A DNA stretch of 64,000 nucleotides. Source: Paraburkholderia bannensis NBRC 103871. Its GTDB lineage: Bacteria > Pseudomonadota > Gammaproteobacteria > Burkholderiales > Burkholderiaceae. Shown here piece after piece: positions 17,891-25,129 of this stretch (the first letter of the stretch is position 1; each line of letters begins with the position of its first letter). Where the stretch lies: contig NZ_BAYA01000002.1 in NCBI RefSeq assembly GCF_000685015.1, forward strand, positions 1-64,000, read 5' to 3'. The position numbers and the translations under genes were made by a program. The notes beneath the pieces are model-generated. The model made no database searches. It saw only the letters and a list, made by a program, of their open reading frames with translations, and was not told the origin of the DNA.

Positions 17891-20224
17891 ATGCAAGCCT
17901 CCTCCTCCACTTCGCAAGCGGACGGCCAAGGGTTCCTGAAAGCCTTCGCCGACTGGGCGCGCACCGACGGCCTCGTCTGGCTGTATCTGTTCAAGACCAT
18001 CGCGGCCGCGCTCATCGCGCTGGGCATTGCGATGAAGCTTGAGCTGCCCTCGCCGCGCACGGCCATGACGACGGTGTTCATCGTGATGCAGCCGCAAAGC
18101 GGCCCGGTGTTCGCCAAGAGCTTCTACCGTCTGTGCGGCACGCTCGTCGGTCTGGTCGTGATGCTTGCGCTGATCGGCCTGTTCGCGCAGCAACCCGAAC
18201 TCTTCATCGCCACCACGGCGATCTGGGTCGGCGTCTGCACGGCGGGCGCGGCGCGCAACCGCAACTTCCGCTCGTACGGCTTCGTGCTCGCCGGTTATAC
18301 GGCGGCGCTGATCGGCATTCCGGCTTCGCAGCATCCCGATGGCGCGTTCATGTCCGCGATGACCCGGGTGGCCGAAATCTCGATCGGCATCCTGGTGTCG
18401 GGCGCCGTGAGCGCGATCGTGTTTCCGCAATATACGGGCGAGCTGCTGCGCTCGACGGTGCGCCGCCGCTTTTCGTCGTTCGTCGACTATGTGTCGGCGT
18501 CGCTGGCCGGGCGCATCGACCGTTCGCAGATCGAAGCGACCAACGCGCGCTTTGTGGCCGATATCGTCGGCTTCGAGGCGAGCCGCAGCAACGCCGTGTT
18601 CGAGTCGCCCGATTCGCGCATGCGCTCGGGGCGTCTTGCGCGCCTGAACACCGAGTTCATGGCGGCGTCGACGCGCTTTCACGCGCTGCACCAGCTGATG
18701 AACCGTCTGCGCAACGAAGGCTCGACGGCCACGGTCGCGGCGCTGGAGCCGTATTTCCACGAGATCGCCCCGCTCTTCGACAAGGCCGGCGAGCGCGTGC
18801 TCACGGCCGCCGATGCGACGCATGCCTCGGCGCAGCTTTCGCAGTACCGCGCGGCGCTGCCCAAACGCGTGCGCGAAACCCGCCTGCAGCTGGAAACGGC
18901 GCTGGAAACTGAGCTGAAAACCGCGCCGCAAGCAACGCTTGCCGACGCCGATAAGGCCGCCGCCCTGCTCGACTTCGACACCGCGACCGAACTGTTCTAC
19001 CGCTTCGTGCACGAGATGAACGAGTACACGGCGACCTACGCTTCGCTCGCCGTCGATACGCATTCGCGCGAAAAGTGGATCGCCCGCTACGTGCCGAAGA
19101 CCAACATGGTCGCGGCCAGTGTGCATGGCGTGCGCGCCGCCATCGTCATGGGCCTGCTGGGCGCGTTCTGGATCGCCACGGCCTGGCCGAGCGGCACGAA
19201 CCTCGTGCTCAACGCCGCCGCGACCTGCGCGCTCGCGTCGGCGTCGCCACAGCCTACGCGCATGGCGAGCCAGATGGCGGTCGGCACGATCATCGCGTCG
19301 ATCGTCGGCATGATCCTCACGTTCGGCGTGTTTCCGCACATCGACGGCTTTCCGATGCTGTGCGTCGCGCTCGCACCGGCGCTCGCCTTCGGCACCTTCC
19401 TGACGACGCGTCCGGCCTACGCGGGCTACGGCGTGGGCTACTGCATCTTCCTGTGCTTCCTCGCGGGGCCGGACAACGTCGTGCAGTACAACCCGAGCGG
19501 CTATATCAACGATGCGTTCGCGCTGGTGATTTCGCAGATCGTCTCGGCGGCCGCGTTTGCCGTCTTGCTGCCGCCTTCGACGCCGTGGCTGCGCAACCGC
19601 CTGCTCGCCAATCTGCGCGGCCAGGCCGTGCATGCCTGCCGTGCGCGCCTGCAGGCGCTGCCGGGCATTGCCGGCGTGGCGGGCCTGCGCAACCGCTTCG
19701 AAAGCGGCGCGCGCGACCTGATGTTCCAGCTCAACGCGCTCGCGGGCAAGGATGAAGCGTTCCGCCAGGACACGCTGCGCTGGATGTTCTCGACGCTCGA
19801 AATCGGCAACGCCGCAATCGATCTGCGCGAGGAACTGGCGGCGGTAACGGCGCAACACGGCACGCATCCCCGCTTTGCGAAGGGCGCACCGTGGCGCGCG
19901 CAAACGGCCGCGGCGCTCAAGAGCGTGGCCGCGCTGTTCGAGCGCCCGCACGCGCGCCGCCATGCCGCCGCGCTCGCCGCGACCACGGCCGCCATCGGCG
20001 CGGCGCAGGCGGTGCTCGAAGACGTGCTGCGCGAGGCCGCGCCGCGCGAAGAGCGCCACCCGATGCAGCGCTGCCTGAGCCATCTGCATTTCATCCGTAC
20101 CGCGCTGATCGATCCGCAGTCGCCGTTCGCGGCCTATGCCCCGGACGCATCGGCCGGTACCGATACGAACAACCCGTCGGGCAAGCGCCCCGGCGATACA
20201 CAAGGAGCGAACCATGCCTCGTGA
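17891..20224 (+). CDS. FUSC-family (AaeB-like) inner-membrane efflux transporter
   Basis: 777 residues. It has the duplicated FUSC layout: a first membrane block at about residues 30-185 (with MKLELPSPRTAMTTVFIVMQPQSGPVFAKS), a cytoplasmic helical region at about 190-395, a second membrane block at about 400-570, and a C-terminal soluble domain. AaeB-type proteins export aromatic carboxylic acids such as p-hydroxybenzoate together with an HlyD-type adaptor. The 3' end overlaps the DUF1656 gene by 11 bp. The substrate is inferred from family and gene order only. Confidence 0.9.
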   Translation: MQASSSTSQADGQGFLKAFADWARTDGLVWLYLFKTIAAALIALGIAMKLELPSPRTAMTTVFIVMQPQSGPVFAKSFYRLCGTLVGLVVMLALIGLFAQQPELFIATTAIWVGVCTAGAARNRNFRSYGFVLAGYTAALIGIPASQHPDGAFMSAMTRVAEISIGILVSGAVSAIVFPQYTGELLRSTVRRRFSSFVDYVSASLAGRIDRSQIEATNARFVADIVGFEASRSNAVFESPDSRMRSGRLARLNTEFMAASTRFHALHQLMNRLRNEGSTATVAALEPYFHEIAPLFDKAGERVLTAADATHASAQLSQYRAALPKRVRETRLQLETALETELKTAPQATLADADKAAALLDFDTATELFYRFVHEMNEYTATYASLAVDTHSREKWIARYVPKTNMVAASVHGVRAAIVMGLLGAFWIATAWPSGTNLVLNAAATCALASASPQPTRMASQMAVGTIIASIVGMILTFGVFPHIDGFPMLCVALAPALAFGTFLTTRPAYAGYGVGYCIFLCFLAGPDNVVQYNPSGYINDAFALVISQIVSAAAFAVLLPPSTPWLRNRLLANLRGQAVHACRARLQALPGIAGVAGLRNRFESGARDLMFQLNALAGKDEAFRQDTLRWMFSTLEIGNAAIDLREELAAVTAQHGTHPRFAKGAPWRAQTAAALKSVAALFERPHARRHAAALAATTAAIGAAQAVLEDVLREAAPREERHPMQRCLSHLHFIRTALIDPQSPFAAYAPDASAGTDTNNPSGKRPGDTQGANHAS

Positions 20225-20414
20225 CGTGGCGTTTCTGGACGCCTACATTCCGGCGATCGTGCTGCTCTTCATTCTGGGCGCGGCGCTCACCTGGGTGCTC
20301 GATTCCGTGCTGGCCCGCACCGGCCTGTATCGCATCGTGTGGCACCCGTCCCTGTTCCGCGTGAGCCTGCTCGTGGTCGTGTGCTGCGCGATCGGGCTTG
20401 CCGTCTATCGTTGA
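20214..20414 (+). CDS. DUF1656 (AaeX-like) small membrane protein
   Basis: 66 residues from ATG 20214, with AAGGAG 8 bp upstream inside the FUSC gene; its start overlaps the FUSC stop. Two hydrophobic helices are visible (about residues 10-32 and 45-63), with the family pattern FLDAYIPAIV and YRIVWHPSLFR. DUF1656 proteins almost always lie between FUSC and HlyD genes, as AaeX does in enterobacteria; their role in the pump is not established. Confidence 0.92.
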   Translation: MPRDVAFLDAYIPAIVLLFILGAALTWVLDSVLARTGLYRIVWHPSLFRVSLLVVVCCAIGLAVYR

Positions 20415-20454
20415 AAACCGTGTTGAACCGGCGTTGAACCGGTTTGGAACAATC

Positions 20455-21318
20455 ATGACTATCCGAAACATCATTGGCTTTATCGCGACGGCGATCATCT
20501 TCGTCGTCGCCATCCTGGTCGGCCGCGCGCTGTGGGTGCACTACATGGACGAGCCGTGGACGCGCGATGGCCGCGTGCGCGCCGAAGTCGTCAACATCGC
20601 CCCCGACGTCTCCGGCGCCGTGGTCGAGCTGCCCGTGAAGGACAACCAGATGGTGCACAAGGGCGACCTGCTCATGCAGATCGATCCGTCGCACTACCAG
20701 ATCGCCGTCGAGCAGGCCGAAGCCGCCGTCGCCGCACGCAAGGCCGAGCTGACCATGAAGCTCGACGACGCCCGCCGCCGCGCCGACATGGACAGCCTCG
20801 TGGTCTCGCAGGAAAACCGCGAAAACGCCTCGCACACCGCGAATTCGGCGCAGGCGCAATACCAGCAGGCCATCGCCGCGCTCGACGCCGCCAGGCTCAA
20901 CCTCGAACGCACGCGGGTGATCTCGCCGGTCGACGGCTACATCACCAACCTGCAGGTGTTCAAGGGCGACTACGCGATTGCTGGCCAGGCGAAGCTTGCC
21001 GTCGTGGACAGCCACTCGTTCTGGGTCTACGGCTACTTCGAAGAAACCAAACTGCCGCACGTACAGGTGGGCAACAAGGCCGACATCAAGCTGATGAGCG
21101 GCGGCACGCTCGAAGGCCACGTGGAAAGCATCTCGCGCGGCATCTACGACCGCGACAATCCGCAAAGCCGCGAACTGCTCGCCGACGTGAACCCGACCTT
21201 CAACTGGGTGCGACTCGCGCAGCGCGTGCCGGTGCGCATCCACATCGACAAAGTGCCGGACGGCATGATCCTGTCGGCGGGCACGACCTGCACGGTGGTG
21301 GTCAAGCCGGGCGCTTAA
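20455..21318 (+). CDS. HlyD/EmrA-type membrane fusion protein (AaeA-like)
   Basis: 287 residues from ATG 20455; the earlier in-frame Met (20398) lies inside the DUF1656 gene and was not used. A single N-terminal membrane anchor (about residues 5-25) is followed by the biotinyl-lipoyl half-motif (RAEVVNIAPDVSGAVVELPVKDNQ) near 43-66, an alpha-helical hairpin, and the second lipoyl/barrel part (LERTRVISPVDGYITNL near 147). It spans the periplasm, linking the FUSC pump to the NodT channel. It is the last gene of the operon and is followed by a strong terminator. Confidence 0.94.
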   Translation: MTIRNIIGFIATAIIFVVAILVGRALWVHYMDEPWTRDGRVRAEVVNIAPDVSGAVVELPVKDNQMVHKGDLLMQIDPSHYQIAVEQAEAAVAARKAELTMKLDDARRRADMDSLVVSQENRENASHTANSAQAQYQQAIAALDAARLNLERTRVISPVDGYITNLQVFKGDYAIAGQAKLAVVDSHSFWVYGYFEETKLPHVQVGNKADIKLMSGGTLEGHVESISRGIYDRDNPQSRELLADVNPTFNWVRLAQRVPVRIHIDKVPDGMILSAGTTCTVVVKPGA

Positions 21319-21360
21319 AGCCGCCCGACGTCCCGTTCACCGACGACAGATGGACTACAA

Positions 21361-21386
21361 GGAGCGCCTGCGAGCGCTCCTTTTTT
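21361..21386 (+). terminator. Rho-independent terminator of the efflux operon
   Basis: GGAGCGC / GCGCTCC stem with a 6-nt loop followed by TTTTTT, 43 bp after the HlyD stop. Confidence 0.9.
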
Positions 21387-21534
21387 ATGCGTATTGTCTG
21401 ACGCGCTCCGGGGCAGGATTGCATCAGGCCTGGCATTGCCTTGACGCTTTGCGGCACATTCCAGGCATGCACCGACAGACAAATTCTCAGGCCTGCAAAA
21501 TATCGTCAGCCATTCAGCTAAACGGGTCTATAGC

Positions 21535-21548
21535 TTGACAGGCGTCAA
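21535..21548. promoter_or_regulatory. TTGAC-N4-GTCAA inverted repeat upstream of the M52-like gene
   Basis: TTGACAGGCGTCAA contains a consensus TTGACA -35 hexamer within a 5-4-5 inverted repeat, 53 bp before the GTG start at 21601. No good -10 follows at 17 bp, so it may be an activator site rather than a plain promoter. Confidence 0.3.
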
Positions 21549-21600
21549 CACAAAAACCGCTCACACCTAAGACTATTCTGACTTTACTGTCCTTCGCCAA

Positions 21601-22212
21601 GTGAGCCGCGTGAGTTTTCTCTACGAGCATGTTCCTCAACTCTTCGCCCGCTATGTAGGCACGCCGTCAGACACCGGCGCGCGCCTGCATGCATCGCCGC
21701 GCATCGTCGTGCTCGGTATCGGCAACGAGCAATGGGGCGACGCAGGCTTCGGCATGCGCGCGATCGAGCGCATGAAGGCCCACTGGCAATGCGCGCCGCA
21801 CGTCGAGTTCGTGGCGGGCGGCATCGAGGGGCGCGCGCTGCTGCCGCTGGTGGAAGCGGCCCAGCGCATGATCGTCTTCAACGCGGCCGATTTCGGCCAT
21901 GCACCAGGCACGCTGTGCGTGCGCGAAGGCGACGCCGCCATCCGCCATCTGGGCACGCGCCCGTTCAACCTGCACCAGATGGATTTCGCCGATACCTTCG
22001 CGTGCGCGCAGCTCAAGGGCCGCTATCCGCGCGAACTGGTGCTGGTCGGCGTGCAGCCGCTCGCCCTCGACGACTATGGCCGGGGCCTGCGCCCCGCCGT
22101 GAGCGCGCAGCTCGATCCGGCCATCGCCGTTGCCTGCCGCTGGCTGCGGCGCTGGCATGCCCAGCCGCGAGCGCGCTTGAGCGCCGTGGACGGGCCGCCC
22201 GCTGCGGGCTGA
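21601..22212 (+). CDS. Orphan HyaD/HupD-like (M52) hydrogenase-maturation-protease family protein with altered metal ligands
   Basis: 203 residues from GTG 21601 (a second GTG at 21610 is possible; there is no in-frame ATG nearby and no clear ribosome-binding site). The fold signature of M52 peptidases, which trim the C terminus of [NiFe]-hydrogenase large subunits, is clear: GIGNEQWGDAGFG at 39-51, GGIEGRALLPLVEAA at 73-87, NAADFGHAPGTLCV at 94-107, FNLHQMDFAD at 122-131, and LVGVQPLALDDYG near 152. In E. coli HybD nickel is bound by Glu16, Asp62 and His93; the equivalent positions here are Ala48, Asn94 and His125, so two ligands are lost. No hydrogenase structural or hyp gene is in the window. 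It may be a non-proteolytic scaffold or a decaying relic. Confidence 0.85.
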   Translation: MSRVSFLYEHVPQLFARYVGTPSDTGARLHASPRIVVLGIGNEQWGDAGFGMRAIERMKAHWQCAPHVEFVAGGIEGRALLPLVEAAQRMIVFNAADFGHAPGTLCVREGDAAIRHLGTRPFNLHQMDFADTFACAQLKGRYPRELVLVGVQPLALDDYGRGLRPAVSAQLDPAIAVACRWLRRWHAQPRARLSAVDGPPAAG

Positions 22213-22360
22213 GGCCGTCGCTGCGGCAATCCCGCAGCAAACCAGCGGCATTAAAAGCAGCATAGCGGCGGGACTTACGCGGGTTCGCCCGCGTTGCCCG
22301 CCGCCGTTGCGCTGCACTATCCTCGACTCTCCAGACAGCAAGCACGCGAGGATGGACGTC

Positions 22361-24262
22361 ATGCGCTACCGCGATTTTCACCGCGAGTCGATCGAACACC
22401 CCGAGGAGTTCTGGCGCCGCGAAGCCGCGCGCATCCATTGGGAAACGCCGTTCGACAGTGTGCTCGACCGCTCGAATCCGCCGTTTGCGCGCTGGTTCAC
22501 GGGCGGGCGCACCAATCTCTGCTTCAACGCCGTCGACCGCCACCTGGCCACGCGCGCGCAGCAGAACGCCCTCGTCTACGTCTCGACCGAAACCGGCATC
22601 GAGCGCCGCTACACCTACGCCGACCTGCACGCCGAAGTGAACCGCATGGCCGCCGTGATGCGCTCGCTGGGCGTCAAGCGCGGCGAGCGCGTGCTGATCT
22701 ACCTGCCGATGATCCCCGAAGCCGTGTTCGCCATGCTCGCCTGCGCGCGCCTGGGGGCGATCCATTCGGTGGTGTTCGGCGGCTTCGCGGCGCCGAGCCT
22801 CGCCGCGCGCATCGACGATGCAAAGCCCGTGCTGCTCGTGAGCGCCGACGCAGGCGCGCGTGGCGGCAAGGTGATCGACTACACGCCGCTCGTCGACGAA
22901 GCGATGGCGCGCGCCGAATTCGCGCCGCCCCGCGTGCTGCTGATCGACCGCCAGCTCGCCCCAGAGCGGCTGTCCGCGCCCTATCTGGTGGACTACGAAC
23001 CGTTGCGCGAGCAGTTCCACGACGCGCATGTGCCCTGCGAATGGCTCGAATCGAACGAGCCGTCCTACATCCTCTACACCTCGGGGACGACCGGCAAGCC
23101 GAAGGGCGTGCAGCGCGACGTGGGCGGTTATGCGGTGGCGCTCGCGACCTCGATGGAAACGATCTTCGAAGGCCGCGCGGGCGACACGATGTTCACGGCG
23201 TCCGATATCGGCTGGGTGGTCGGCCATAGCTACATTATTTACGCGCCGCTGCTCGCGGGCATGACGACCGTCATGTACGAAGGCACGCCGATCCGCCCCG
23301 ACGGCGGCATCTGGTGGCGTCTGGTCGAGCAGCACAGGATCAACCTGATGTTTACCGCGCCCACGGCGATCCGCGTGCTCAAGAAGCAGGATCCCGCCCT
23401 GCTGCATGCCGCCGATCTGTCGAGCCTGCGCACGCTGTTCCTTGCGGGCGAGCCGCTCGACGAGCCGACCGCTACGTGGATTTCCGACGCGCTCGGCAAG
23501 CCCGTCGTCGATAACTACTGGCAGACCGAGACCGGCTGGCCGATGCTCGCCATTCAGGGCGGCGTGGAAAAGCTGCCGCAGAAGCTCGGCTCGCCGGGCG
23601 TGCCCTGCTATGGCTACGACCTCGTGCTGCGCGACGAACACACCGGCGAGCCGTGCGCGAGTGGCACGAAAGGCGTGATTACATTGAGCTATCCGCTGCC
23701 GCCAGGCTGCATGCAGACGGTCTGGGGCGACGATGCGCGCTTCGTGAAAACGTACTGGGAAAGCGTGCCGGGCCAGCAGGTCTATTCGACCTTCGACTGG
23801 GGCGTGCAGGATGAAAACGGCTACGTGACGATCCTCGGGCGTACCGACGATGTGATCAACGTGGCGGGCCATCGGCTGGGCACGCGCGAAATCGAGGAAG
23901 CGATTTCCTCGCACGCGGCGGTCGCGGAAGCGGCCGTCGTGGGCGTGAGCGATGCGGTGAAGGGCCAGGCCGCGCTGGCCTTCGTGGTGCTGCGCGACGC
24001 CGCGGCGGCCGCCGATCCGAAGCCTGCCGGCAAACTGGCCGCCGCGATTGCGGCGACGGTGGATCGGCAGCTTGGCGCAATCGGCCGTCCGGCGCACGTG
24101 CATTTCGTGCCGATGCTGCCGAAGACGCGCTCCGGCAAGCTGCTGCGCCGTGCGATTGCGGCGCTCGCCGAAGGCCGCGAGCCCGGCGAGCTGCCGACCA
24201 TCGAGGACGCCAGCGCCCTGCAAGCGATCCGCGAGGCCGTGGAGGCCGCGCGCAAGGCCTAG
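22361..24262 (+). CDS. prpE: Propionate-CoA ligase
   Basis: 633 residues from ATG 22361, chosen because GAGGA lies 8 bp upstream; in-frame ATGs at 22307 and 22352 are less well placed. The protein belongs to the acetyl/propionyl-CoA synthetase branch of the adenylate-forming enzymes and activates propionate through propionyl-AMP. The N terminus (YRDFHRESIEHPEEFW, SNPPFARWF, RTNLCFNAVDRHL) matches PrpE rather than Acs. Core motifs are YTSGTTGKPKGVQRD near 240, DNYWQTETGWP near 385, and the catalytic lysine in TRSGKLLRR near 592. No prpBCD genes are linked here. It follows the M52-like gene by 148 bp. Confidence 0.93.
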   Translation: MRYRDFHRESIEHPEEFWRREAARIHWETPFDSVLDRSNPPFARWFTGGRTNLCFNAVDRHLATRAQQNALVYVSTETGIERRYTYADLHAEVNRMAAVMRSLGVKRGERVLIYLPMIPEAVFAMLACARLGAIHSVVFGGFAAPSLAARIDDAKPVLLVSADAGARGGKVIDYTPLVDEAMARAEFAPPRVLLIDRQLAPERLSAPYLVDYEPLREQFHDAHVPCEWLESNEPSYILYTSGTTGKPKGVQRDVGGYAVALATSMETIFEGRAGDTMFTASDIGWVVGHSYIIYAPLLAGMTTVMYEGTPIRPDGGIWWRLVEQHRINLMFTAPTAIRVLKKQDPALLHAADLSSLRTLFLAGEPLDEPTATWISDALGKPVVDNYWQTETGWPMLAIQGGVEKLPQKLGSPGVPCYGYDLVLRDEHTGEPCASGTKGVITLSYPLPPGCMQTVWGDDARFVKTYWESVPGQQVYSTFDWGVQDENGYVTILGRTDDVINVAGHRLGTREIEEAISSHAAVAEAAVVGVSDAVKGQAALAFVVLRDAAAAADPKPAGKLAAAIAATVDRQLGAIGRPAHVHFVPMLPKTRSGKLLRRAIAALAEGREPGELPTIEDASALQAIREAVEAARKA

Positions 24263-24292
24263 CGCAAGAGTTGACGCAGTCTTGCGCGTCCC

Positions 24293-25087
24293 TTAGGCGC
24301 GCGCGCCGTAAGCGGCCAGGAACTGCCGCAGGATGCCGGTGGAATACGTCCCGGCGATGTCGGTGAGGAACGACGAGAACGACACGCTCGCGTGTTCGTC
24401 GGCGGTATCGGAGATCGTGCGCACGACGGCGCACGGCACGCCGTACTCGTAACAGACCTGGGCAATCGCCGCGCCTTCCATCTCCACGGCCAGCGCGTCG
24501 GGCAAGGCGGCGCGCAGCTCGCTGACCGCCGCCGCGCTCGCGACGAACTGGTCGCCGCTGATCACGAGACCGCGATGCACGCGCGGCAGCGCATGTTCCA
24601 GACGCGGCAACGCGCCCTTGAAGCGTGCCGCCAGCGCCACGCCCTCTTCTTCGACAAAGCGTTCGCACGCGGCCGCAAGCCCAGCCGCCAGCGCACGGTC
24701 GGCGTCGAAACGCGCGCGGCCCAGCAGCGGAATCTCATGACGCGGAAACAGCGGCTCGGCGTTCATGTCGTGCTGGAGCAGCGTCTCGCCCACCACCACG
24801 TCGCCGACGTGCACGTCCGCGCCCACGCCGCCCGCGACGCCCGTAAAGACGATCGCTTCGACGTCGAAGGCGTGAATCAGCGCACTGGCCGTCGCGGCGG
24901 CCGCGACCTTGCCGACGCGTGCGAGCGTCACGACGCAGGGCACGCCATGCACCGTGCCGAGGTGGTAGTCGCGCTGGCCGAAGGTGCGCGTCTGCACGCC
25001 CGATTCGGCCTGCATCGCGGCGATCAGGTCGCCGAGTTCCTGCGGCAGCGCCGCGAGCACGCCAAGCGGGCGCGTATTGCTAATCAT
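24293..25087 (-). CDS. mtnN: 5'-methylthioadenosine / S-adenosylhomocysteine nucleosidase
   Basis: 264 residues, a nucleoside phosphorylase-fold enzyme. It cleaves methylthioadenosine and S-adenosylhomocysteine to adenine plus the thio-ribose, recycling methyl-cycle and polyamine by-products. Recognisable are GVLAALPQELGDLIAAM at the N terminus (with the catalytic-site Glu), VFTGVAGGVG near residue 76, the FVASAAAVSELRAALPDALAVEMEGAAIAQVCYEYGVPCAVVRTISD block near 195-240 with the substrate-binding MEGAA, and the catalytic Asp in ISDTADE. It converges on prpE and lies 42 bp downstream of uvrD, on the same strand. Confidence 0.93.
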   Translation of the reverse strand: MISNTRPLGVLAALPQELGDLIAAMQAESGVQTRTFGQRDYHLGTVHGVPCVVTLARVGKVAAAATASALIHAFDVEAIVFTGVAGGVGADVHVGDVVVGETLLQHDMNAEPLFPRHEIPLLGRARFDADRALAAGLAAACERFVEEEGVALAARFKGALPRLEHALPRVHRGLVISGDQFVASAAAVSELRAALPDALAVEMEGAAIAQVCYEYGVPCAVVRTISDTADEHASVSFSSFLTDIAGTYSTGILRQFLAAYGARA

Positions 25088-25129
25088 CGTCTGGATTCCC
25101 CGATTTGGCGCTGGTAGAGCGCGGGTCGC

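Noticed and set aside
17582-20215. Very long minus-strand open frame (877 codons) across the FUSC gene
   Set aside because: It is a GC-skew shadow of the real FUSC coding frame: composition is Arg/Gly/His-rich without any domain, while the plus strand shows a complete FUSC family protein.
22220-22238. GCTGCGG/CCGCAGC hairpin as a terminator after the M52-like gene
   Set aside because: Stem is good, but it has no T-tract on either side, so rho-independent termination is not supported.
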